64,000 nt of DNA from Eurosta solidaginis (Eukaryota > Arthropoda > Insecta > Diptera > Tephritidae), in contig NC_090319.1 in assembly GCF_040869045.1 (NCBI RefSeq), positions 306,702,998 through 306,766,997 of the forward strand, in the 5' to 3' direction. Both the position numbers and the translations under genes were made by a program. The notes under the pieces are model-generated. The model did not search any database. It had not been told where the DNA came from and saw nothing but the letters and a program-made list of their open reading frames with translations. Shown here piece after piece: positions 54,120 through 64,000 of this stretch (its first letter is position 1; each line of letters starts with the position of its first letter).

Positions 54120-54900
54120 TAATGATAAAAGGCGAGATAGAGTATCCTTTTTTATTTTCCCTACAAATTACAGGGACGGGACCTACATGTTTTACACCGA
54201 CTCCGAACGGCATCTGCAAAGCAGATGAATTTTCATTGAGAAGCTTTTAATGGCAGAAATTCACTCGGAGTGTTTGCCAAATCACTGGCAAACTTAGAAA
54301 ATTGTTTTTTCTAATCGAAAAAACTTGTTTCTAAACTTTTGATGGAGCTTTTCCCCAAATTTATTCCTCTCACTCTCAAAGACTGGAAAGAGTACAGAAA
54401 AGTTTCACTCGATTCGCACTCCAACCGCTTAATTTTTTAGAACCATACCACGCCGGCTGTCCCTTCATAAACACGAAGTCGCTTGCGGCTAGACGTTCTA
54501 TACAGTCTATGCTGTTTGTGTATGATCTTATATGTGGTTGGGTCGCCTGCCCGGAACTACTAGTGCAAATTGGCTTCAATGTCCCGGGCAGAACCCTTGA
54601 TGTCCAATATCCGTTCCATGTGAAAGTAGTCGGAGGTAATTATCACAATTTTGATCCTATCTTTGGGCCCCCAATTAATACAACAGGATCTTTTTTAGCC
54701 TTGAGCTTGACTTCGCACTCCCGAGAGCGTCATTTAGCTCTAAACTTTACTCTTAATATGTATAAAATAAATTTATTAGCATTTCAGATTTTTTGAATGT
54801 AAATATAGCCTGTAAGATTAATGAAATCATAGACTAATAAAGTAAATAAATAAATTGAAGGGAGCATTTTCGGTGTGGTGGGCGGAGCATACTAATTGCC
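54120..54900. mobile_element. tRNA-like SINE split by a LINE 3' fragment
   Basis: 54150-54350 matches the SINE at 5330-5560. Its A-box side seems to resume at about 54870 (TCGGTGTGGTGGGCGGAGC). Between lies a plus-strand LINE C-terminus (about 54365-54796) reading RLERVQKSFTRFALQPL, HAGCPFINTKSLAARR and HLALNFTLNMYKINLLAFQIF, with an AATAAAGTAAATAAATAAA tail. So a CR1/Jockey-type LINE end inserted in the SINE. The SINE continuation is inferred. Confidence 0.55.
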
Positions 54901-55420
54901 GGACTCCCCACTAATTTTCCTCAAGAAAGGAATGGTGTGCAAAAGTGATGAGGCAAGAGTCGGGCGAACCAGTTTACGGATGGATCCAGGTTGAACAGGA
55001 TGCACACATTAATATTCATTTATTCACTATATATCACGTTTAGATAATGTAGCCGTATTGCAATAAAGCACGGCCCTTGTTTTTCAGCTGTAACTAGTAA
55101 TTGCCATTGGAAATGCCGCAGGACGCTGAAGTTAGGAGAAAACTGTAGTGATGGCGAAAGCAGCAGAAGCACAGGAGGAAATGTACTTAAGCTATTAAGG
55201 TTCATGATGAGTCTATAAACATAGCATCGCCTTCTCGAGCCACATGCTTACAAATTAGTGCGGGTTGTAGGAGAAAATAATTGAGCACATTTTGTATTCG
55301 CGTCGAGCTCAAGGTTTCGGCTGGGGGTGGCAGAACTATCAAATCATGACGCAGCAATGAAGCCTTGTGCTCCTCTACCTGTTTTTTCCAGCAGCTCTAT
55401 ACAGAAATAGCGTCTAAGGT
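54901..55420. other. unassigned
   Basis: No coding or repeat structure could be supported. Confidence 0.4.
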
Positions 55421-56720
55421 GCGAAATGTTCATCCATTCATTGTCAGAAATATCTAGGAATCATCCTAGACAGTAAGTTGTCATGACGGCTCAACGTGGA
55501 GTAGAGGGTGAAGAAGGGGGGGGGGGGTTTATCGCCTTCTCTTTCTCATTGGGTTTTTACAACGATTGTAAACCCTTTTCGATACTATGGAGTTCTTGTT
55601 TTGTGGAAAGCTACACAAAAAACAACCAACCTCAAAAAATTAGAGGGGGTATGCAGACTATCAATGCTTAGCATTACGGGAGCCCTGAAAACAACCCGAC
55701 GGCTGTACTGTCTGCCATTCTGCATATTCCACCTGTAGACCTGGTAGCAAAGAACATGCGTTAACAACTGCAACCACGCTCAGTGTCTCGGGCAGCTTGA
55801 GCGCCGACCATACGGCCATAGTAGTATAGCGTTATCAATTACAGGACGTACAAACCACCTGATTCACTATCTGAGCTTCGAGGGAGATCTTAAGGCCACA
55901 ATAGAGGTGTAGGTGGTTGGCACAAGGGTGCTCAAATGGCGGACGAGGCGATACATGCATACACAGATGGTTCCAAAGTAGTGGAAGGAGTAGGGTCTGC
56001 GGTATACTGTGCTGATACGGAAATAAACAGATCCTACAGGCTACCGGATTACTGTAGCGTTTTCCAAGCGGAAATATTAGCCGTAACCAAAGCGGTAGAA
56101 ACACTGGAAGAGAATAGCTTAAACTGCAACCGTGTTCAATTTTATATTGACAGCCAAGCAACAATTAAGGCAATAATCTCGCATAGCACAGCATCTAAAA
56201 GTGTGTTAGAGTGTAAGCAGTCTCTGGAAACAATATTGGGTCCCAGGGCATATGGGAATAGATGGGAATGCAAAAGCAGATGAACTAGCTAAAAAGGGCG
56301 CATCCCTTGAAACTTGCTAGGTATATGTCTCAATTAGATTGGGCGAGATTAAGAGAAGACGAGGGGTGCACATGATCAACCAAGCGGGGAAGGCGTGGGT
56401 TTAAGCCCGGGCTGTAAAGTGTAGAAGATTATATGTAGGTCTTACAATCTCAGACTAACAAAGTTGCCTCTATCATTAAAAAGCGAAGGCTGTAGACTCG
56501 ACGGGTATTCTGACTGGACACTGCCTCCTGGCGTCACATACCTGTAAATTAGGTTTGGTCAGCGATAGCAGATGTAGGAAGTGCGGGTTGGAGGAGGAAA
56601 CGGCCGAACGTTTTGTGCTCGTGCCCTACGCTTGCCAGGCTAAGACTCCAGATATTAGGAGCGATACAGCAGTGATACAGAAGCAGCAAGTGGCTTAAGT
56701 TCTAACCATAGGAGATTATC
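55421..56720 (+). pseudogene. LINE remnant with RNase H domain (LOA/I-like)
   Basis: In shifting plus-strand frames: LGIILDSKLS-like text near 55445, NLKKLEGVCRLSMLSITGAL at 55640, then an RNase H domain at 55936-56283 with IHAYTDGSKVVEGVG (first Asp), FQAEILAVTKAVETL (Glu) and FYIDSQATIKAI (Asp), followed by GNAKADELAKKGASL (last Asp) in another frame. The catalytic D-E-D-D set is thus visible, but in broken frames. Confidence 0.7.
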
Positions 56721-57720
56721 AAATAAAATAAAAGCCTTCCTTGAAATATCCAGGAGTAATCGTTGACTCGAAACTAACTTTTAAGGAGCACCTCAGGGCG
56801 GTGGGGAGAAATTTTCTAGAGTTAGTGGAGCCCTAACGCGAATAATGCCCAAATCGGCGGCCCAAGCGAAGTTACCCGTCAGCTATTATCCAACGTAACC
56901 AGCTCTATAATATTATATGCAGCACCAGTATGGCACGGATCCAAAAAGGTCCACCAAAAAGATATACTAGTAGCCTACCGTATTACTTCTATACGAATAG
57001 CATGTGCTTATCGGACGGTGTCCGAGGACGCGATCCATGTTTCATCCAGGAAAATCCCTGTATCTCTACTCTCAGGTGAAAGGGCCGATCTGTATGGCAT
57101 TGGAGTCAGCTGGCCATCTGAAGATGCTAAGAAAAAGGTTACGAAAAATAGTTAGCTGGCAAGAACGGTGGGAAGAATCGAGAAAAGGGCGCTGGACCTT
57201 CAGACTAATTCGAAATATAGCGGAATGGTACGAGCGAAAACACGGCGAATTAAATTACCACCTCACACAGATATTGAGCGATCACGGCGGCTTTAAGGTA
57301 TATCTACATAAGCGAGGGATAGAGGAGGATCCTTTCTGTTCACACTGTCCCTCCGCATTGGAAAGCGCAGAACACGTAATGTTTCACTGTCCTCGTTTTT
57401 ATGGCGAAAGGCTCACTGTACACAGAGTTTTTGGAGAGGAGCCTTCCATTAGGAATTTAGTTCCACGAATGTGCGGACAAATAGATTGTTGGACTGCTGT
57501 GAGCAAGGTGGCCTTTATAGTTATGACGAAACTGATGTATACTGAAACGGAGCGCAGAGAAATGCGCATACGGAGTAGTGGCGACTAAATCGCCTTTCCC
57601 CCCGTGACGTTGTACCTAACGGCGGTCCCACGGGATGTGGACACATGAACAGGATTAGGCTGGTTTCATGGGCCCACTTGAGGGTAGGGCGCTACCCCAA
57701 CGTCCAATAAAACAAAAGTC
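56721..57720 (+). pseudogene. R1-type LINE, ORF2 C-terminus and 3' end
   Basis: Near 56740 the frames read YPGVIVDSKLTFKEHL. 57004-57588 gives an open 194 codons with SWQERWEESRKGRWTFRLI, GELNYHLTQILSDHGGF, YLHKRGIEEDPFCSHCP and SAEHVMFHCPRFYGER, the R1-clade C-terminal domain with its CxxC...H...C knuckle. The stop is at 57586. The 3' UTR follows with GGTTTCATGGGCCCACTTG and ends near an A-rich run at about 57715. A short 3' copy is at 41987-42051. Confidence 0.82.
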
Positions 57721-57779
57721 CTGGAAATCTTCTAGTATTTGCCAAGAGGACGGAGTTATTTTATAACATAGCTCCTGGT

Positions 57780-57900
57780 TTTTTATAGGGGGTTTCAGTT
57801 TGGTCGTTAAAAACAAACTTCTGGTAACACTACGTACTCTTTCAGTTTATGCGAGGTCCTCATGGACCGGCCAGTTAAAACTAGCCTAACCATTGTCAGA
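57780..57900 (+). mobile_element. 3' end of LINE with CCTAA-type tail
   Basis: CTGGTAACACTACGTACTCT and GACCGGCCAGTT, followed by CTAGCCTAACC, match 22389-22434 plus 23417-23436. Only the terminal part is present. Confidence 0.55.
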
Positions 57901-59529
57901 AGCCTTTGGACTTTTATAGCTTTCCTTTATTAAATCTTCTTTGATACTTTTGCGAGATTCTCTGATATTCTCCCATAACGTTACATTATAAGTTTCAATT
58001 GGCGCTTTAACACCTGGGCTATTTTGGCCGTTGCGTAACAGGTCCCGTTTCGGGACAACTGACATCAATTGGAGTATCTCCGAATTCAGTAGAGGGCACT
58101 CTTTTCCTCACTTTCCAAGTACGGGTGCCGGCGTACTTTCTGAGGCTGAGCATCACCCCTAATTCGCATAACATGACCTAGACAGCGAGGACATTGTGTT
58201 TGCGTAACATTTACGGTGCGTTTGTCAACCTCTGCAGGTTAGCGGGGGAGGTGATTGAAATCGAAGTTTCGAGCCAGGGTAAAGCACTGGCCTTAAGACA
58301 CGCCACGCAACAACCACTTCTAATCAAAAAAACTACGTAACAATTTTCCAGTGAGATATGCAGGCCATCATCATCCGTACCTACCGATGGCATCATTGGC
58401 AGAGAAAATATTATGTGGCTTACTCTTGTATTTTGAATTGCTTTTTCCAAAAAAAACCCTTATTGCAGCAAAAGATTTAATGACGGCCTATCTCAATTCT
58501 TTTTTTAAACTTAACTTTTTTTTCAAAAACTTATCTGAACATTAATTCCAGATACTTTCAGTCGTGGTATCGATTTTTGAAAAACCCGAGTTCTGAGGCA
58601 GGTCATTTTCGCACTTGTAATTCGGATATGGTGATCTTTCGCTTCGCCGCCGATATATACTGGTTGCGAAAATAACTAACATATATAGAGTTCACATATT
58701 TTCTAACACAATTCTTTTCCAACTTTAAAACTTAAAACTTAAAATTTTTGTTTCTGTTTCATTCTTCACAAGAATTACCATTAGGTGTAATCGCTGCACT
58801 TGTTAGATTTGTTGTTGTGTCACAAAATAATTTTTTAAAATACCGTTCGCCACTAAAACCGTAGTACGATTTTAAGAAGGCCGGGACATTTTTAATTGAC
58901 ACGGAATTTTTTTCTCTTCAAATGAGTTGACGATCTTATTTATTGCAATGTTTGTAATATAGAAATAAGTAAAACTATTTAGTATCTTTATTGTTGTTAA
59001 CTATGTTTAATGCTGTTACTTTAATATTACATTGAAAGAGAAAATATTGGAATTAGCAAAATATTCGCGTGACAATCAAATCATCGCACGGAATGAACGA
59101 TCAGAACACTTGAGGTGGTTGCGTTAAATTGTGAACTTCCGTCTCGTCGTCTTTATATTTAACCCTGAGAATGTTAACAGATTTTTTGTTGTTGTTAATA
59201 ATTTCTTTCTTTATATGACATGGGCGTAGCTAGATATTGATCAAGAGTGGGATGAGAATTTATTGCTTCAATTTGATCAATACTCTGGAGAATAGGCTAA
59301 GTGTTTTTTTTAGAACAGTCTGGGTTTTGGAACGTCCATTCGTGTACGGTAGGGATACGATAGCGAATAAAGATTACCATTCTTTAGAGCTGGATGTTTT
59401 TCTTCCTCTACATATCGTCGCTGCGCTAACGAAAACAGTTATGTTATATAGAGCCCACATTTCTGCATATGTCGTTTTTTATATCTCTTTTCGTTTAGAA
59501 GTGATCGAAAACAGCTATAAAATATGCAG
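57901..59529. other. unassigned intergenic DNA
   Basis: No exon, repeat ends or RNA gene could be supported. Open frames (for example 59237-59545) lack recognisable domains. Confidence 0.4.
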
Positions 59530-60670
59530 CATGTGCAGCTATTAGGCTAAGGAAAGTGACCACATGGTCTCACTGCAACCATACTGAAATTCTCGACAGA
59601 TTCTGCATACCAGAAAGGACAGATTTCTGCAAACCACATATCAACTTTACAAGGGATACGAAATATTAATCCCTGAAAGGAAACAGTGGGTGAATGACCC
59701 TGATTGGCCCACTAACAACATTCAGATCAACACAGATGGATCTAAACTGGCTAACAAGGTCGGAGGGGGTGTCTATTCGGAACGGTTGGGCATAAAATGA
59801 TCGTTTTGTCTTCCGGATCACTGTAGCGTATTTCAGGCCGAGCTTGCGGTCATAAAATATGCTCTGGACTGCCTTCGGCAGGAGGCAGTCACTCAGAAGC
59901 ACATTTATATTTTCTCAGACAGTCAAGCAGGACTGAAAGCCCTTGACTCTGTCACAACTAATTCTGAAACCATAGTAGGCTGTCGCAGATCACTTAACGT
60001 GATGGCTGAACAGTTTGCCCTGCATCTGGTATGGGTTGCGGGACATAAGGGCATACCAGGTAATGAGATGGCGGATAAGATTGCAAGAAAGGGTACCTCC
60101 CTTCCACTTTCGCCATCCTGGAAGAGGTTGGGCATGCCGCTCTCCACCCGCAAGCTCAAGATAAAGGAGGCTCTACTGATGGAAGCGGGAGCCAGGTGGA
60201 AGCTTCATGATAGATGCCACACGGCAAAACTCACATGGCCGGAATGGAATGAGAAGAGATGCAAGAGCTTCTCACCCTCCGTAAGAGGAATCTTTTCTTA
60301 TTTGTAGGTCTTCTCACTGGTCACGTTTGTATTGGACCGCATACGGAAAGGATTGGCACTCCATTGATTATTGTAGAAGCTGCGGCAACGAAGAAGAGCC
60401 TGAAGCTGTTAGGCATCTACTCTGTGAATGCCCAGCGCTCGGTAGAGGAAGGCAACGTTTTATGGGCAAGATGTTTCTCGTAGGTCTGACTGATATAGCT
60501 TAGGTCAATACACGACGCTTAGTTAGCTTCACAAACTCAACGAAGTGGTTTGATTAGGAGAGTAGGAACAAATCAGTGTGGTTTCACAACGGGCCTATAA
60601 AGGCCTAGGTGTGTCGCTCCAATGCGGACGGCAGCCACTTAAACCTAACCTAACCTAACCTAACCTATGG
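59530..60670 (+). pseudogene. LINE remnant: RNase H, Cys/His knuckle and (CCTAA)n tail
   Basis: On the plus strand: INTDGSKLANKVGGGVYSE near 59730, a stop, CSVFQAELAVIKYALDCL, IYIFSDSQAGLKALDS, then WVAGHKGIPGNEMADKIARK at 60030. This is a full set of RNase H motifs broken by a stop and frameshifts. A Cys-rich knuckle follows (GNEEEPEAVRHLLCECP-like, near 60400). The 3' UTR ends in five CCTAA units (60640-60666). It is an LOA/I-like LINE 3' part. Confidence 0.75.
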
Positions 60671-62528
60671 TAACATTTAATTTTTTCCAAAATAATGGTT
60701 AGGTCTACAGTTTTAATGCTCCGGCAGGAGTCGTTTTAACCCTCAAAGCTTTGAAAAAAAAAAACTTTGTGCCGATTATAAAGATTCACTAATTTTTATA
60801 TATTAAAATTTCACGGTAATTTAAGAAAATGAAAAACAACGTCAGGTCCTCACATTTTCTTTGCTTCTACCGGCGAGCATAGATAACCGACGTATTGTTA
60901 TATTCCCTTTGCTATTGGAAAACCTGTTGCGGTTGTGGTATAGTGGATAGTTGCTTTCTAACCGAAAGTCGCAGAGTATTACAAGGAACTATGCGCCAGC
61001 GCCCTGCAATACTGGTCCGAGTGTAATTCTGCATAAGCTTCCATATTTAAATCGACTATACAGGTTTACCTGCGTTCGACCGCGAACATTATTTTTTCTT
61101 CAGGTCTACAGCAGAACTTACATATATTTATTCCCAATCTCCAACTTTATCGCCGTCCAGAAAATTTAAGAACAAGGGATTCTTTGTCTTATATCTGTCC
61201 TAATTTCTATCAACTTCGTGTTTTCATGCTTCCCCATGTAGTACTGCGATCAACCCAGCTTCAAGGTAGGAGATTAAGTTGTTTTCGGGGGAGAAGATTA
61301 CGATACGAGTACCGCCTTGACAATCGCATCGTTAAGTCACTGTGCTACAAAAGTTGATAGGGTCCTGGAACTCCAGCCAGTGTCTTAACATTAATCTTAT
61401 TATCTAGTTTAACTAACACTGGATGAGATCGTACTTATCATCTGAGTCCGTTTCTTGAGGTATTTTGTAGTCTTGATTTAATAGAAAGACAGATTATGGT
61501 GAGACAGACGGAGCAGAGAAAAAAGAACACTAAAGTCAGGTATACCTTGTCAACTTAATTTCGGCAGCAGAGCAAGTAAGCTTCTTCGCGATAATTTTGG
61601 TTCTTAAATAACGATGGATTTTAAAAACAAAAACGTGTTCGGTCTAGCGTGGGGCCGTTACAACTTTTGCCCCACACTTCGCACGACATTGCGCTATCAG
61701 ATTCACATGATTCATCAATCGTTTGGAATTCGCTCCCAAAATTTACGAACTAAAATAATTGGGAGGCCGCTAAGCTCATGGAATAATGAGTATATGTACC
61801 TAAGTGTATGTTCATATGTATGTAAATATGTACGCGTGTATTGTAAGGCGTGCACATTTTTCCCATTAATGACATGCAAAGCGCCAGCAAGAATTTAAAT
61901 TTTTTCTCGATCCTACAACAACAACAACTATAATAACACTACTTGTCAAAAAAATCTACAAAAATAAATAGGCATTTCCTAAAGTAAAATTTTCTCCTGA
62001 TTCCGAATATGACTTCCATTTTCCTGTGGCAGATCTAGTTTCCGAGATATCGGAAAATATGAAAATTCCCATTTTTGCAGAACACTACTTGATATAGGTA
62101 GGGCAAAAATTTGTAGTTTTCATTATTTCGTTTTAAACTGCTGAATTATACATTAATCTAATTCCCGCAAACATTTCTTGCCTTCACCTCCTTTCAGTAT
62201 CTTCAGTAGTTTGGCCACTATGCCAAAAAACGTTGAAAACATTTTGAGAAAAAAAAGAAATTTTTTATAAAATTTCAGATTTAACCACTTTAAAATCGGA
62301 AAATCTCTATGGACTAAAAAAGTTAGCCCTCCTATGTTGTAGGTAATTTAACTGCGAAAATTTTAAGCATACCAGTACAACAATCGGACGTTTGGTCACT
62401 CTACCTTAGAGTCTAGTAAATTTAAAAAGACATCAAGTATTTAATTGTCACTACTGTTTGTTGTAAATTTTGTTTTGCAAATTGTAGAGCAAATTTATAC
62501 ATACTATATCGGTAGATGTGTTTACGAA
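60671..62528. other. unassigned intergenic DNA
   Basis: AT-rich, with no supported exon. Near 60930 the stretch GGTTGTGGTATAGTGGATAG looks superficially tRNA-like, but no cloverleaf could be completed. This is upstream of the cysteine-rich family member at 62529. Confidence 0.4.
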
Positions 62529-64000
62529 ATGGCTTGTTGCAAAAGAGATTTTAAATGTAAAAATAATCCGGATGATTTTTGCTTTATTTGCGGACATTAT
62601 ATTTTCGGATACTCAGCTCGGAAAATAACTAATTCTGTCAAAGATGCATACTTTCATTATTTCGGTTTCGGTAAATCTTGGACACCTCATTTTATTTGCG
62701 TCTCCTGTAGATTAACTTTAATGAGATGGGTATCGGGTAAAGGTCATAACATGAAGTGTGGTGTTCCAATGATGTGGACTGAACCCCTTAACCACGACCA
62801 GTGCTATTTTTGCGTGATAGACCTTAAAGGTAAAACGAGAAAAAAGAGGAAATTAATAAGTTATCCAAATGTGGCATCAGCTAAAAAACCAAAACTACAT
62901 GACCATACCTTACGCATAACTATGCCGTCTATAAGTTTTGAAGCCTCAAGCGAAAGTGACTGCGAAGCAGATAATTCAGACAGTGAACAAGAAGGAGAGG
63001 TCCCACATCAAGTCTCACAAAGCGAACTTAATGACCTGGCCAGAGATTTGATCTCGTTTGCAGCAATGGGGCAGCCTGGGCCCTTCGACAAGTACTTCCA
63101 AATTTCGAAATAGACACAAGACTCTCTTTTTTTTTACTAAAAGCGAAAATATTTGCTACTGCAATGATGTTCAAGGTTTATTTGATGCACTAAAATTAGA
63201 AAATAAAGTGGATGATTGGCGCTTGTTTATAGACAGTTCAAAGCATAGTTTAAAAGCAGCATAACTCCATAAAGGAAATTCGTTACCGTTAATACCAGTG
63301 GCACATTCTGAGAATACTAAAGAAACTTATTTTAGCATATCCAATTTACTTGAGCTCATTCAATATAAACAATTTAATTGGAAAATTTGTGCAGACTTAA
63401 AGGTAAGCAGTTTCGGTGGTACAATTTAAAATAAATAGTATATGAAATACATCCCAGGTTGTAGCTATAATTCTCGGACTTCAAGCAGGTTTCACTAAAT
63501 ATTGCGTTTTCTCTGTCTTTGGGACATCCGTGCTAGAGAAACCCATTATATTCAGGAAAACTGGCCACCAAGAGCTGAGTACGAACCAGGTGCCTTCAAT
63601 ATCGCAAACCCGCCTTTAGTAAATCCCGTACGAGCTATTTTGCCAGCACTTCACATCAAATTAGGATTAATGAAAAATTTTGTAAAGGCTTTAAATAAGG
63701 ACACGCCATCCTTCCAGTACCTAAGGAAATTTTTCCCTAAAATAACTTAAGCCAAATTAAAAGAAGGTATATTTGTTGGTCCGCAAATTAGAAAGTTGCT
63801 GAAAGACGAAAATTTTGCGAATCATTTATCATCAGTAGAAGCAGCGCCTTGAGACAGCTTTAAGCAAGTCGTTAGTGGATTTCTTGGCAACAACAAAGAT
63901 CCCAACTATAGAGAGATGGTCAAAGCCTTGTTGAAAAACTACAGTGCTATGAAATGCAACATGTCCCTCAAAATACCGTTTTTGCATTCACATTTGAATA
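62529..64000 (+). pseudogene. decayed member of an unnamed multicopy Cys-rich family, cut by window end
   Basis: The start chosen is the ATG at 62529 (MACCKRDFKC). The N-terminal zinc-ribbon-like part has CFICGHYIF, WTPHFICVSCRLTLMRWVSG, GVPMMWTEP and CYFCVIDLKG, followed by a basic stretch and an acidic/Ser linker (SSESDCEADNSDSEQEGE), then SQSELNDLARDL. A frameshift at about 63060-63110 and a stop at 63262 follow. The next blocks are YCNDVQGLF, DDWRLFIDSSKHSLKAA and WKICADLK, a 55-bp intron (63403-63457, GTAAGC...TCCCAG), VVAIILGLQAGFTKYC, a frameshift, LWDIRARETHYIQENWPP, ILPALHIKLGLMKNFVKALN, a stop, GIFVGPQIRKLL and NMSLKIPFLHSHL at the edge. I recognise this order from many repeated, unnamed arthropod proteins. 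The function is unknown; a transposase-like role is a guess. Confidence 0.72.

Noticed and set aside
60640..60666. Interstitial telomere from the CCTAA array
   Set aside because: It directly follows a LINE 3' region and is only five units long; it is a retroelement tail.
60920..61000. tRNA gene suggested by GGTTGTGGTATAGTGGATAG
   Set aside because: No matching T-arm, acceptor stem or B box could be paired.

Overview
The window looks like a gene-poor, transposon-rich stretch of a higher-fly (brachyceran) genome, most likely a tephritid fruit fly. The basis is AT-rich DNA with GT-AG introns, readable orthologues of Drosophila-type genes, and many retrotransposon families with (CAA)n or (CCTAA)n tails. 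The species is inferred, not proven.

Five host genes can be supported. From left to right they are: the first coding exons of unkempt (minus, 1658-2041; the rest lies beyond the left edge); a THADA/Trm732-type tRNA-methylation regulator (plus, 6504-12386, four exons); the MLX orthologue bigmax (minus, 13570-14960, four exons, 262 residues); Hemomucin/APMAP-type Hmu (plus, 17227-43622, four exons, 594 residues, with a 24.5 kb last intron); and a small chitin-binding-type protein (minus, 53026-53292). THADA and bigmax converge; bigmax and Hmu diverge.

The Hmu intron (18002-42460) is a transposon graveyard. A CR1/Jockey-type LINE on the plus strand ('element K') appears to be the old host. A 10.7 kb Ty3/gypsy element on the minus strand (23725-34387) sits in or beside its ORF1. 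A complete 4.06 kb LINE on the minus strand ('element L', 36893-40950), with a single open 1326-codon frame, is inserted just after the YADD motif of K's reverse transcriptase. Two 5'-truncated copies of L (20930-22277 and 22445-23406) each have target-site duplications, and three copies of a ~400 bp SINE-like element ('element S') are nested in them. The gypsy element carries a 2.65 kb tandem duplication of its gag/leader, a MITE in one LTR, and a ~21 nt insertion of L's 3' end in its reverse transcriptase region.

Right of Hmu lie a MITE in the presumed 3' UTR, a truncated Ty1/copia element, three copies over the window of a repeat with CTCAGCTGAG ends ('element C'), and remnants of LOA/I-like and R1-like LINEs. 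The right edge (62529-64000) holds a decayed, intron-containing copy of a cysteine-rich multicopy family that I recognise from many arthropod genomes but that has no accepted function. It is the best candidate here for something undescribed.
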